Assembly: GCF_014638915.1 (NCBI RefSeq)
Contig: NZ_BMFQ01000002.1
Span: 310,001 to 374,000 of the forward strand
Length of the DNA stretch: 64,000 nt
Reading direction: 5' to 3'
DNA from: Xanthomarina arctica
Lineage (GTDB): Bacteria > Bacteroidota > Bacteroidia > Flavobacteriales > Flavobacteriaceae
Shown here in pieces: positions 1 through 9,280 of the stretch. Position 1 is the stretch's first letter. Each line of letters opens with the position of its first letter. A model generated the notes under the pieces. It made no database searches. It was not told where the DNA came from and saw only the letters and a list, made by a program, of their open reading frames with translations. The position numbers were made by a program, and so were the translations under genes.

Positions 1-1
1 A

Positions 2-601
2 ATAGGTGGTAATAACCCAACCAATAATGGCATGAAACTAAATGTCCTTGACAATATAGGTGAAATTACATTTGCTGCTCAATCTGAATTCAATATTGGA
101 GATATTAAATGGAAAGATATTGAAGGGCAAAGCTCAGGAAACTATACACATAGAGAACTTGGAAGTGATTACAGTTACTATGCAGCATCTATAGATTTTG
201 GAGTGGATGATACCTTGCGTGTCAATGTAAATAATTCTGGAGCCGGTAATATTCAAAAATGGGTCCGTGAGTCAAATTATACACCACAATCTGTTTTTCT
301 TGCCGGATTACAAGGCGAATGGATTCGTGTAGGCGGAAATAACCCAGTAAATAATGGGATTGTAATTGATGTGGAAGAAACTACGGGAACTATAACAGAT
401 CCTCATTTATCCGAATTTGATTTAGGAGACCGCAAATGGAAAGACATTTATGCTATAGATGGTAATAGTTTTATTTATGAAGAACTGGGAAGCGATAATA
501 ATTATTATACCTCCACCATGGAACTTGGGGTTGCAGATACCTTAAGAATTGATGTAAATAACAGTGGTGCAGGAAATATCCAGAAATGGGTTAGACATTA
601 A
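2..601 (+). CDS. Partial repeat protein, function unknown (5' end outside window)
   Basis: The reading frame is open from the first full codon, so the real start lies upstream; an internal ATG at 32 is not a credible start because the repeat it sits in begins before it. Two copies of a module of 109 residues are visible (327 bp period, both beginning GGNNP). Shared positions include KWKDI, ELGSD, YY, GV.DTLR and a closing NNSGAGNIQKWVR. I do not recognise the family. The repeat architecture and the following exported proteins on the same strand suggest a secreted or surface protein, but no signal peptide or sorting domain can be seen in the part present. Ends at TAA 599-601. Confidence 0.75.
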   Translation: MGGNNPTNNGMKLNVLDNIGEITFAAQSEFNIGDIKWKDIEGQSSGNYTHRELGSDYSYYAASIDFGVDDTLRVNVNNSGAGNIQKWVRESNYTPQSVFLAGLQGEWIRVGGNNPVNNGIVIDVEETTGTITDPHLSEFDLGDRKWKDIYAIDGNSFIYEELGSDNNYYTSTMELGVADTLRIDVNNSGAGNIQKWVRH

Positions 602-624
602 ACTAACTAACTAACTAACTAACT
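601..624. repeat. Tetranucleotide repeat (AACT)x6
   Basis: Six perfect copies of AACT begin at the last base of the preceding stop codon. Because the unit is four bases long and contains TAA across the junction, the run supplies stop codons in all three forward frames. Confidence 0.9.
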
Positions 625-731
625 AAAAAAATCATTTTTAGTGATTACAAAATGATTGAACGCATGCATTCATTAACTAAATATATAATCAAAGAAGTCT
701 TGAATTAAAGATTTTTTTAAAAAACATCAAA

Positions 732-1583
732 ATGAAACGTAAAATAATATTCGCAACCCTACTTACAGGTATCCTTTTTTTTACAACTTCTTGTAGTAAT
801 GATGATGATTCCGTTGAATTCATTCCTGAAGCTAATCGTATAGAGACGGTTTCTGGAGCTAATCAGGCTGGGATTATAGAAACCGAATTATCGAACCCAA
901 TTGAGGTCATGATAAAAGATCAAAACGGCAACGCATTTACTGGCGCAAATGTTGATTTTTCAGTAACAGACGGAAATTTGTCCTCAATAACGGCCACAAG
1001 TGATGGCAGTGGAATGGCAATAACCTACTGGACACTTGGATCTATAATTGGAGTACAACAATTAACAGCTACTGTGTTTCAGGAAGATGGCGTAACCCCT
1101 TTAAGTGGTTCTCCTTTAATTATTTCAGCCACAGCGACAGATATTCCTTGTCAAACATTATTAAATTCTACAGTACTCCCAGTTGGACCTAGTGCTGGAA
1201 CTTTGACAACATCTGTTATTAGTATTTCAGATTCGTTTACGGTAAGCGATGTCAATGTCACTTTGAATATTAATCATACTTGGGTGGCTGATATGGATAT
1301 TTTTCTAATAGCACCAGATGGCACAATGGTGGAATTAACCACAGACAACGGAGGTCCTGGAGATAATTTTGTAAATACCGTTTTTGATGATGAAGCGACA
1401 CTCTTAATTATTGATGTATTAATTGCAGATGCTCCTTTTACAAATACATATCAACCAGAAGGTAGCCTTGCTGATTTTAATGGTTTACAAGCTAATGGAG
1501 ATTGGACACTTAGTATAACTGATGATCAAGGTAGTGATGGAGGCTCGCTCATCAATTGGTTTATTGATATATGTGGTTATTAA
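732..1583 (+). CDS. Lipoprotein with Ig-like domain and P (proprotein convertase) domain
   Basis: A lipoprotein signal (MKRKIIFATLL then FFTTSCSNDDD) puts the lipid-anchored Cys at about residue 21, followed by an acidic stretch seen in surface-exposed Bacteroidota lipoproteins. Residues about 35-135 look like a bacterial Ig-like (Big_1/invasin type) domain (VMIKDQNGNAFTGANVDFSV...). Residues about 140-283 match the P/homo B domain found after subtilisin-like proteases, with NHTWVADMDIFLIAPDGT, the GGPGDNF motif and an ending NGDWTLSITDDQGSDGG. No protease domain is present, so it is more likely a binding or structural surface protein. First gene after the AACT run, same strand as the cluster downstream. 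Confidence 0.8.
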   Translation: MKRKIIFATLLTGILFFTTSCSNDDDSVEFIPEANRIETVSGANQAGIIETELSNPIEVMIKDQNGNAFTGANVDFSVTDGNLSSITATSDGSGMAITYWTLGSIIGVQQLTATVFQEDGVTPLSGSPLIISATATDIPCQTLLNSTVLPVGPSAGTLTTSVISISDSFTVSDVNVTLNINHTWVADMDIFLIAPDGTMVELTTDNGGPGDNFVNTVFDDEATLLIIDVLIADAPFTNTYQPEGSLADFNGLQANGDWTLSITDDQGSDGGSLINWFIDICGY

Positions 1584-1795
1584 TAGATATGTTGCCAAAC
1601 TTCCAATAATTTGGAATCTCGACCAATGAGTGGTCCCCAACATCTACCATAAACCTTTTAGGATGAAATTCTATAAATATTTGAAAGTAGGACTCCAAAA
1701 CCTAGTTTATTCAGATCAGGGAATGTTGATTACAGGTTATGATGGCTGTAGACACAACGTATCAGAAAATTAAAAAACAAAAATAACTAATAATT

Positions 1796-3346
1796 ATGAA
1801 AAAACTTAAACAAATTGTTTTAGGGTTAGCTTTATTAATCGGCTATACAGCAAATGCCCAACAAGGTATCAATTATAAAGCCCTTATTAAAGACGATTTG
1901 GGCAATGTGGTTGTTAATCAAAATGTAAGACTACAATTTACCATATTGGCGATATTTTCAAATGGAAGTCCTGTCTTTCAAGAAACTCATGATCCAATTA
2001 TGTCTGATGCCAATGGTATTATTATTACCAACATTGGTGATGGTGCACAATCTTTAAGCTATGGTGCTTTTGACGACATAGATTGGGGAAGCCATAAGCA
2101 TTATCTAAGAGTAGGAATAGACATTACTGGCGGAACTAATTTTGTAAACATGACAACAACTGAGTTTAATGCAGTGCCTTATGCAAAACATGCTGAAATT
2201 GCGACTAACGTTAGTGGCTTAGAGAAAATTTCAGAAGTAAACCCTGAAACAGGATTCTCGCAAACTGGATGGAGATTAATAGGTATGTCTCCGGCCAATT
2301 ACGGTACAATTGGACAAAATGCTATTGATTTAAGTTATTCTAGTAATAACGAAGAATTAAGAGGAGCAACAGGAAGGGAAGCAATTGCAATGGGATATAA
2401 TGTTGGGGCTTATGGGTATCGATCTACAGCCATTGGGAATTCTTCCAAAGCAAGAGGCGATTATTCATTAGCTGCAGGTTCTAGAGCACAAGCTAATGGA
2501 ACATCTTCCACAGCCATGGGAAGTGACACATTTGCTACTGGAACTTCTTCAATGGCAATGGGCGATAACACATTTGCATCAGGAAGAATTTCAACAGCAA
2601 TGGGAATTAAAACAACTGCTCAATCCTATGCCGAAATAGCCATTGGCTCCTACAATACAAGTTATGTGCCTTCAAATACTACTGATTGGGATGTCAACGA
2701 TCGTCTTTTTGTTATTGGTAACGGACAAAGTACAGCAACTGCAAATAATGCTGTTACAGTTTTAAAAAATGGAAACTTCGGTGTAAATACTTCTAACCCT
2801 GAAAGTTTATTTGAAATAGCACATCAAAATGGTCGTCCTACTCCAACAAACTCTAACAGCAACGGGTTAAGTATAAGAAATTTAAGTAATAATGAGTCAT
2901 GGCAATTTTACTCCCATCAAGATGGTTATTTAGAGTTGTTAAGAAACAAATCTCACAAAGGTTCTTTTAACCCAAATACTGGAGTTTATGCAACTGTTTC
3001 GGACAGACGCACAAAAAAAGATATTACTCCATTAGAAAATGGTACCCTAAACAAAGTGATGCAGCTCAATCCTGTAAGCTATATAATGAAAGACCAAACA
3101 GATTCTAAACGAAATCTAGGTTTGATATCTCAAGAAGCACAAGAACTATTCCCTAGTATCACCCATTATATAGAGGAATCAGACCTGCTTACCTTGTCTT
3201 ACACAGAGCTGATTCCTGTACTTATTAAAGCCATCCAAGAGCAGCAAACAATTATTGATAGTCAAAAGACAAAAACTGAAAGTTTGGAAAATCAACTGGC
3301 TAAAGTATTCATGCGTTTAGAAACATTCGAAGCCACTAACAATTAA
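1796..3346 (+). CDS. Exported tail-fibre-like protein with YadA-type head repeats and S74 chaperone domain
   Basis: Signal peptide of about 21 residues ending ANA. Residues 22-130 form a module shared with the two paralogues downstream (GINYKALIKDD, QETH, IDWG, VPYA). Residues about 195-285 are YadA-like head repeats of about 14 residues (STAMGSDTFATGTS type), which fold as trimeric beta-rolls. The C-terminal part is a peptidase S74/intramolecular chaperone domain: SDRRTKKDI with the predicted self-cleavage Ser402, then LGLISQEAQELFP and YTELIPVLIKAIQE, ending in a coiled coil. In known family members this domain trimerises the fibre and cuts itself off. No type IX sorting domain is present. 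Confidence 0.85.
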   Translation: MKKLKQIVLGLALLIGYTANAQQGINYKALIKDDLGNVVVNQNVRLQFTILAIFSNGSPVFQETHDPIMSDANGIIITNIGDGAQSLSYGAFDDIDWGSHKHYLRVGIDITGGTNFVNMTTTEFNAVPYAKHAEIATNVSGLEKISEVNPETGFSQTGWRLIGMSPANYGTIGQNAIDLSYSSNNEELRGATGREAIAMGYNVGAYGYRSTAIGNSSKARGDYSLAAGSRAQANGTSSTAMGSDTFATGTSSMAMGDNTFASGRISTAMGIKTTAQSYAEIAIGSYNTSYVPSNTTDWDVNDRLFVIGNGQSTATANNAVTVLKNGNFGVNTSNPESLFEIAHQNGRPTPTNSNSNGLSIRNLSNNESWQFYSHQDGYLELLRNKSHKGSFNPNTGVYATVSDRRTKKDITPLENGTLNKVMQLNPVSYIMKDQTDSKRNLGLISQEAQELFPSITHYIEESDLLTLSYTELIPVLIKAIQEQQTIIDSQKTKTESLENQLAKVFMRLETFEATNN

Positions 3347-3425
3347 AAGTTTTCCTCCATATTGATTTCTGAACGAACGATGAAGCAGATTCCATAAATC
3401 CAGTTTGTCAGATCCAAAAGATCTT

Positions 3426-3605
3426 CATTGAATTAAAGTAATTGGAACTGCAAGCGCAGCAACAAATTATTGATGAACAAAACAAACAAATAGAATTATT
3501 GTAACAGACAATTCATTTCTAAATGAAAAAGATAATGTACAAGATAAATCTATTGAAGCATTAGTAGAACGCTTAAATTTTATAGAAGCAAAACCAATTA
3601 AATAA
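3426..3605 (+). pseudogene. Decayed C-terminal tail of an S74-type paralogue
   Basis: Between two intact S74 genes, the plus strand reads ELK-stop-LELQAQQQIIDEQNKQIELL-stop and then, after a frame change, FLNEKDNVQDKSIEALVER to LNFIEAKPIK-stop at 3603-3605. This is the coiled-coil ending expected after the YTELIPVLIKAIQELK motif of its neighbours, interrupted by two stops and at least one frameshift. The upstream body of this gene is gone. It marks a deletion or recombination among the tandem paralogues. Confidence 0.7.
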
Positions 3606-3615
3606 AAAAACGAAC

Positions 3616-6369
3616 ATGAAAAACACTATAATCACATTACTTTTCTCACTACTGATAACTGTTTCAAGCTTCTCGCAACAAGGTATTAACTACAAAGCTT
3701 TAATAAAAGATGCTAATGGCAATGTCCTTCTAAATACACACAATATAAGTGTACAATTTACAATTTATGAAGGAGCTACATTAACCAATCAAGTTTATCA
3801 AGAAACGCATACTAATGTTTCAACAGATGTTAATGGCATTTTAATTAGTACAATGGGTGATGGTAATACATCAGATGTTTTTTCAGACATAAGCTGGGGA
3901 AATGATGAACATTGGCTAAATGTACAAATTGATATTGGTGACGGATTATTAGATGTTTCAACTACGCAATTTATGGCTGTGCCTTATGCTATAAATGCCA
4001 AAACTGCAGCTAACGTAACTGGTTTAGAAAAAATTACTGAAGGAAGCAATGCAGGTTGGCGATTAATAGGACAAGACCCAAATAACTATGGTAATATTGG
4101 TGGAAATGCTGTAGATTTAAGTTTTAACGGTAGTGATAATGTAACTAATGGTGCTACTGGAAGTTATTCCACAGCCATGGGACAAAGTACAACGGCATCT
4201 GGAATTTATTCTACAGTCATGGGGCGATTTGCTACAGCATCCGGATATGCTTCTATTGCCACGGGGTCTAGCACAGAAGCATCTGGTGAAAATTCTACAG
4301 CTCTGGGAGAGTTTACAACGGCCTCGGGACGTACTTCCACTTCTTTTGGAATAAATACAATAGCATCTGAGCAAAGTTCTACAGCCATGGGGCAAAATAC
4401 AACAGCATCGGGATATTATTCCACAGTCATGGGATTTGGAACTAATGCAATAAGTTTAGGGTCTTTAGCCATTGGTAGATATAATATTGGTACTGGTAAC
4501 GCTACTGCATGGGTTGCAACAGATCCTTTATTCGAAATAGGAAATGGTACTGATGATACATCAAGAACGAACGCATTAACCGTTTTAAAAAACGGTACTA
4601 TTACAGCTCCAAGTTTTGATTTAGTCGAAATAATTAACCCCAAAGCGCTAATAACCAAGGAATATGCTGATGCTAATTTAGTAGCCTCTGGTTTAGATAA
4701 ATTAACAGAAGGTAGCAATACAGGTTGGAGATTAAAAGGACGAGATCCAAATAACTATGGCAATATTGGTTTAGATGCAATCGACTTAAGTTATAGTGGT
4801 AGTGCTAGTGTAACCAATGGTGCTAATGGAAGTTATTCCACAGCCATGGGAGAAAGTACAACAGCATCTGGAGTTTTTTCTACAGTCATGGGGCGATTTG
4901 CTACAGCATCTGGATATGCTTCTATAGCCACGGGGTCCAGCACAGAAGCATCTGGTGAAAATTCTACAGCTATGGGAGAATTTACAGCGGCCTCCGGACG
5001 TACTTCCACGTCTTTTGGAATAAATACTACAGCATCTGAGCAAAGTTCTACAGCTATGGGACAAAATACAACAGCATCTGGATATTATTCCACAGCCATG
5101 GGATTTGGAACTAATGCAACAAGTTTAGGGTCTTTAGCCATTGGTAGATATAATATTGGTACTGGTAATGCTACAGCATGGGTTGCAACAGACCCTTTAT
5201 TCGAAATAGGAAATGGTACAAATTCTAATGCGAAAACGAACGCATTAACCGTTTTAAAAAACGGTACTATTACAGCTCCAAGTTTTGATTTAGCCGAAAT
5301 AATTAGCCCCAAAGCTCTAATTACGAAAGAATATGCAGATGCCAATTTAGGTTCTACAGGTTTAGAAGGATTAGGATCAGGTTGGAGATTAAAAGGTCAA
5401 AACCCAAATAACTATGGCAATACTGGTTTTAAAGCTGTAGACTTAAGTAATAGTGATACTGCTAGTACAACTCATGGAGCTACAGGATGGTCTTCCACTG
5501 CCATGGGATGGAATACAATAGCATCTGGGTCTTATTCGGCAGCTAATGGAAGCAATACATCAGCATCAGGCCATAATTCCACAACTATGGGAATTTTAAC
5601 CATTGCCTCTGGAGAACGTTCAACAGCCATAGGTTATGGAACAACCGCTTCTGGACATACTTCCACAGCAATGGGATGGAACACAATAGCATCAAGTCAC
5701 ACATCATTAGCTATTGGAAGATTCAATGTTGGTGGAGGTAGTGCTACTTCATGGGGTGCTACAGACCCTTTGTTCGAAATAGGAAATGGCATTAGCAATG
5801 GATCAAGAACGAATGCTTTAACAGTTTTAAAAAATGGAAAAGTAGGAATTGGTACAGCTTCCCCATCTTCTAGATTTCAAATAACTAACGGTTCTGATGC
5901 GAGTTACAATAGCGATTCTGGTTATTTGGTTTTGGGCAATACAACAGGATCTAACTTGGTTTTTGATGAAAATGAAATTATGGCAAGAGATAATGGTGTC
6001 GCTTCAACGCTTTTTTTACAACAAGATGGTGGCGATGTTAGAGTAGGAGGTGTTTTGGTACATAGTAGCGATAGACGTCTTAAAAAAGACATCACGCCGT
6101 TGTCTTACGGTTTAGATACCGTTTTGCAACTAAACCCTGTTCAATACAATTGGATAAACAGAACACAAGATTATAAATCTATTGGTTTAATTGCTCAAGA
6201 AGTACAACCGGTTATTAGCGAGATTGTACATGAAGATGATGATGAAGCAAAAACCTTAAGTGTAAGTTATACAGAGCTTATTCCTGTGCTAATTAACGCA
6301 GTTAAAGAGCTAAAAGCTGAAAACGATGCTTTAAGATCTAGAGTTAAAATTTTAGAAAATAACAAATAA
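3616..6369 (+). CDS. Large exported tail-fibre-like protein with duplicated YadA-type blocks and S74 domain
   Basis: Signal peptide (MKNTIITLLFSLLITVSSFS) followed by the shared GINYKALIKD module (residues about 22-130). Three consecutive blocks of head repeats follow; each begins with a GWRL.G..PNNYGN.G signature and the first two run to PLFEIGNGT, TNALTVLKNGTITAPSFDL and ITKEYADANL. Blocks one and two are each exactly 223 residues and nearly identical; block three is shorter and more diverged. The C-terminus is an S74 domain: SSDRRLKKDI (predicted cleavage Ser818), IGLIAQEVQPVI, SYTELIPVLINAVKEL, and a short coiled coil. Probably a long trimeric surface fibre. Reverse-strand open frames in this gene are composition artefacts. 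Confidence 0.85.
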   Translation: MKNTIITLLFSLLITVSSFSQQGINYKALIKDANGNVLLNTHNISVQFTIYEGATLTNQVYQETHTNVSTDVNGILISTMGDGNTSDVFSDISWGNDEHWLNVQIDIGDGLLDVSTTQFMAVPYAINAKTAANVTGLEKITEGSNAGWRLIGQDPNNYGNIGGNAVDLSFNGSDNVTNGATGSYSTAMGQSTTASGIYSTVMGRFATASGYASIATGSSTEASGENSTALGEFTTASGRTSTSFGINTIASEQSSTAMGQNTTASGYYSTVMGFGTNAISLGSLAIGRYNIGTGNATAWVATDPLFEIGNGTDDTSRTNALTVLKNGTITAPSFDLVEIINPKALITKEYADANLVASGLDKLTEGSNTGWRLKGRDPNNYGNIGLDAIDLSYSGSASVTNGANGSYSTAMGESTTASGVFSTVMGRFATASGYASIATGSSTEASGENSTAMGEFTAASGRTSTSFGINTTASEQSSTAMGQNTTASGYYSTAMGFGTNATSLGSLAIGRYNIGTGNATAWVATDPLFEIGNGTNSNAKTNALTVLKNGTITAPSFDLAEIISPKALITKEYADANLGSTGLEGLGSGWRLKGQNPNNYGNTGFKAVDLSNSDTASTTHGATGWSSTAMGWNTIASGSYSAANGSNTSASGHNSTTMGILTIASGERSTAIGYGTTASGHTSTAMGWNTIASSHTSLAIGRFNVGGGSATSWGATDPLFEIGNGISNGSRTNALTVLKNGKVGIGTASPSSRFQITNGSDASYNSDSGYLVLGNTTGSNLVFDENEIMARDNGVASTLFLQQDGGDVRVGGVLVHSSDRRLKKDITPLSYGLDTVLQLNPVQYNWINRTQDYKSIGLIAQEVQPVISEIVHEDDDEAKTLSVSYTELIPVLINAVKELKAENDALRSRVKILENNK
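4021..5358 (+). repeat. Tandem 669-bp in-frame repeat (2 full units plus a diverged third)
   Basis: Units start at 4021, 4690 and 5359 with the codons for GL (ggtttaga...). The first two units are very similar over their whole length, including many silent positions; the third starts with the same signature but diverges and leads into the S74 part. 669 is a multiple of three, so unit gain or loss keeps the frame. Confidence 0.85.
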
Positions 6370-6378
6370 TATTTAAGA

Positions 6379-6504
6379 ATGATGATCATTGTTTATATCT
6401 GTTCCACAATTACCTTTTTAATTGCAATAAACTTATTGTTATTAATATGTAGTTGTAATAAATATCATGAAGACATAGAAGGAGAAATAACCTTAAAAGA
6501 ATAA
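6379..6504 (+). CDS. Possible small lipoprotein or membrane peptide (41 aa)
   Basis: A short frame starting ATG ATG, 9 bp after the preceding stop. It encodes a hydrophobic segment (residues 3-23) followed by LLICSCNKYHEDIEGE, which resembles a lipobox with Cys24 or Cys26 and an acidic tail. No homologue is recognised. It may instead be a remnant. The rest of the spacer to 6703 shows nothing clear beyond an A+T-rich leader for the next gene. Confidence 0.35.
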   Translation: MMIIVYICSTITFLIAINLLLLICSCNKYHEDIEGEITLKE

Positions 6505-6703
6505 GTAACGTAATCATAAAACTTGGAATAGGCCTTAATCAACAACAAAAACAACAGGTTGTTACATATGTTATATAGAATGTTACAATGGTAGTATACA
6601 ATATGATAGGTCATTTTTAAATTTGTATTGAAGATTTAATACATTTTTTTAAACGGATGTTAACCTTTTAAGAATAGAGTTATTAAATAGAAAACAGATA
6701 CTT

Positions 6704-8362
6704 ATGAAAACAACACTCACAATTATTATTTGCATGTTCTTAAGTCTTTTGACTCAGGCTCAAAATGGAATTAACTACAAAGCCGTAATTAAAGACGATT
6801 TAGGAAATGTGATTGCTAACGATCTTATTCAAATTCAGTTTACCATATTAGCAGGAGCTTCTAATGTGTATCGTGAAACACATTCGCCAACTACTGATAG
6901 CAATGGAATTGTTATGGTAAATATTGGAGAAGGCACCTTAATTTCTGGTAATTTTACTTCTATTGATTGGGGGAGTGATGACCATTTTTTAAATGTCCAA
7001 TTAAATACAGGCACTGGATTGACAGATATGGGTACTACACAATTTAAGACAGTGCCTTATGCCATAACAGCAGGCAATATCGAATTGCCTTATTATGATG
7101 AAACAAGTGAAGTAGGGGCTGCGTTTCAGGTACATAACGATTTTGGGAGCAGTCGTTATGGTCTTGCTGGTTCGGTAGGAACTGATGGAGAGATTTTGCC
7201 TGCTAATAACGCTGGAGTCTTAGGTCAAGGAGTAGAGGCGCATGGGGTTTATGGCGTTTCCAAAACAAGCTTTTTTGCTGGAGTACAAGGAGTTTCTGAA
7301 TCCGTAGAAGGGGTAGGTGTACAAGGTTATGGTTATGGAGGTGGAGTAGGAGGTCATTTTTATACAACTTCTACAGGTGTGGCAGCATTGACTACTGGAA
7401 GAGGAAATGTTGGGATTGGTATAAACGAACCAGAAATGAAGCTTCATGTTGGAGGAGACTTGTTCATACAAACCAATTTAGGAGAATTGGTTATGGGTTT
7501 TCCTGATAACGGAAACCAATGGCAATTTAGTACTCAAGGAAACGGAGCTAACTTACAAATTCGATCTAAAGTAGATGGTAGTGACACTTTTACTACTCGC
7601 TTTAGAATGACACAAGAAGGGAATTTTGGTATTGGTACAATAGCACCCAGCACAAAATTGCATATTGTTGGCGGATTAGATGCTAGTTTAACTGATGGTA
7701 GTGGTTACATGGTGTTAGGTAATGAAACTGGTCTAAACGTAGTAATCGATGAAAATGAAATTATAGCACGCAGCAATGGTTCTGCATCAACACTTTATCT
7801 TCAAAAAGAAGGAGGCAACATATCGGTAGGAGATAATGGTGCTAACGTTGGAATTAATGGCATACCAACTGCAAGACTTGAGGTTTTTCAAGATGGTCAG
7901 TCAGTCGGTACTGGTTTACGCTTTGATGATGGTACTGCTAATAGTGATTGGAATATTACACATGGATACTCACTTCGCTTTCATTATGGAGGCACCTTAA
8001 AAGCCGCTATAAGTGCATCAACAGGAGCTTATGTAGCTTCTTCAGATATAAATTTAAAGTCAGACATTCAAGGCATGCCAACAGTTTTAGATCGTGTTGA
8101 AAAATTAAGACCTTCAACTTATTATTACAAAGATGATGAAAGTAGAAAGCAAGCTTTAGGTTTTATTGCTCAAGAGGTTAATTCTATATTTCCAGAAGTG
8201 GTTCATTTTTCAGAAGCTGATGGTTTATATGGAATTGATTATGCTGCTTTTGGTGTTATATCTATAAAAGCCATCCAAGAACTACAAGCTATTGTTGAAG
8301 ACCAACAAAAACAAATAGATGAACTGAAAGCCTTAGTTCAATCACAGTTAAATAAAAACTAA
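6704..8362 (+). CDS. Exported tail-fibre-like protein with S74 chaperone domain
   Basis: Third paralogue of the array. Signal peptide (MKTTLTIIICMFLSLLTQAQ), then the shared module (GINYKAVIKDDLGNVIANDLIQIQ.., IDWGSDDHFLNV, VPYA). The middle lacks YadA-type head repeats; it has a Gly-rich stretch (GVYGVSKTSFFAGVQGVSES) and GIGTIAPSTKLHIVGG repeats typical of Bacteroidota tail-fibre-domain proteins. The S74 domain is SSDINLKSDI (predicted cleavage Ser447), LGFIAQEVNSIFPEV, and IDYAAFGVISIKAIQELQ, then a coiled coil. The next gene starts only 5 bp downstream, so the two are probably co-transcribed. Confidence 0.85.
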   Translation: MKTTLTIIICMFLSLLTQAQNGINYKAVIKDDLGNVIANDLIQIQFTILAGASNVYRETHSPTTDSNGIVMVNIGEGTLISGNFTSIDWGSDDHFLNVQLNTGTGLTDMGTTQFKTVPYAITAGNIELPYYDETSEVGAAFQVHNDFGSSRYGLAGSVGTDGEILPANNAGVLGQGVEAHGVYGVSKTSFFAGVQGVSESVEGVGVQGYGYGGGVGGHFYTTSTGVAALTTGRGNVGIGINEPEMKLHVGGDLFIQTNLGELVMGFPDNGNQWQFSTQGNGANLQIRSKVDGSDTFTTRFRMTQEGNFGIGTIAPSTKLHIVGGLDASLTDGSGYMVLGNETGLNVVIDENEIIARSNGSASTLYLQKEGGNISVGDNGANVGINGIPTARLEVFQDGQSVGTGLRFDDGTANSDWNITHGYSLRFHYGGTLKAAISASTGAYVASSDINLKSDIQGMPTVLDRVEKLRPSTYYYKDDESRKQALGFIAQEVNSIFPEVVHFSEADGLYGIDYAAFGVISIKAIQELQAIVEDQQKQIDELKALVQSQLNKN

Positions 8363-8367
8363 TCCTT

Positions 8368-9258
8368 ATGAAAACAATATTAAGCATACTAGTTATTTTT
8401 TGCTTCACTAAGTGGAGTAATGCACAAACCATTGAAAAATTCAGTATCGATTCTGGAGGCGCTTCGGTAACTGCAGGAGGCATAGAAATTCTCTACACTA
8501 TCGGCGAAGTCAATGTGCAAGAACTAAGTTCTGGGAATATTCAGGTTTCCGAAGGGTTTATAAACCCTATTACCTTAATGATCAAGCTTGATCCAAAAAT
8601 ATTTTTAGAAGGACCTTATGCTACTAGCTTAATGAATGACGATTTACGTATTGCAGGCATTATTCCTACTTCAAGTCCTTATATCGATAATGTAACATGT
8701 AATGCCTCTGTATTTAATACTACTGGAACCAACGCAGTTATAGATTGGGTTTGGATTGAAATACGCGATAGTGCTGACGGTATCACGGTAATTACTGAAA
8801 AGTCTGCACTATTATTAGCTAATGGAAGCGTAGTGGCAACAGATGGTGTTTCAACAGTTCCTATTGATGTCCCAATTGGGAATTACTACGTTATGGTAAG
8901 TCATCGAAACCATTTAGGAATTCTTACTGCAAACACGGTGAATTTATCGGGAGGGACAACAGTTCTTGATCTTACATCAAATAGTAATCTGATTATGGGT
9001 GGCTCTAATGGGATCGCTAATATGGGCGATGGCAAATTTGCTTTATATGCTGGAGATTTCAATGGAGACGGAAATATACAAAATACAGATAGAAATGCCG
9101 TAGAACCTCTACGAGGGTTGACAGGATATAACAATGCAGATATGAATTTGGACGGAGAAGTACAAAACGTAGATATCAATAATTTTCTTAATCCAAATTT
9201 AGGGAAAGGCGAACAGTTTACAAGTAACCGACTTTATGCTAAAAGAAAAACAAATTAA
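8368..9258 (+). CDS. Exported protein with dockerin-like C-terminal region
   Basis: Signal peptide ending SNAQ. The first 60 mature residues (FSIDSGGASVTAGGIEILYTIGEVN...VSEGFINP) are a motif common at the start of flavobacterial secreted proteins. Residues about 75-225 form a beta-rich region of unknown function. Near the end are two EF-hand/dockerin type calcium loops, DFNGDGNIQNTDRNAV and DMNLDGEVQNVDINNF. There is no type IX sorting domain after them, so the dockerin-like part may attach it to another surface protein. Lies in the run of surface genes between an S74 protein and a sorted protein. Confidence 0.7.
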   Translation: MKTILSILVIFCFTKWSNAQTIEKFSIDSGGASVTAGGIEILYTIGEVNVQELSSGNIQVSEGFINPITLMIKLDPKIFLEGPYATSLMNDDLRIAGIIPTSSPYIDNVTCNASVFNTTGTNAVIDWVWIEIRDSADGITVITEKSALLLANGSVVATDGVSTVPIDVPIGNYYVMVSHRNHLGILTANTVNLSGGTTVLDLTSNSNLIMGGSNGIANMGDGKFALYAGDFNGDGNIQNTDRNAVEPLRGLTGYNNADMNLDGEVQNVDINNFLNPNLGKGEQFTSNRLYAKRKTN

Positions 9259-9280
9259 TAATAATAAAAACTTTAATCTT

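Noticed and set aside
4117-5345. Long open frames on the reverse strand of the S74 fibre gene
   Set aside because: They repeat with the 669-bp unit, have unusual Cys/Arg/Ser-rich composition and lie antisense to a clearly coding frame; they follow from the biased repeat codons.
2350-5750. Short regular repeats that might suggest a CRISPR array
   Set aside because: The periodicity is in-frame, encodes YadA-type head repeats of about 14 residues, and there are no unique spacers or cas genes.
1796-8362. Prophage tail-fibre region
   Set aside because: The S74 proteins have signal peptides and no capsid, terminase, portal, integrase or lysis genes are present.
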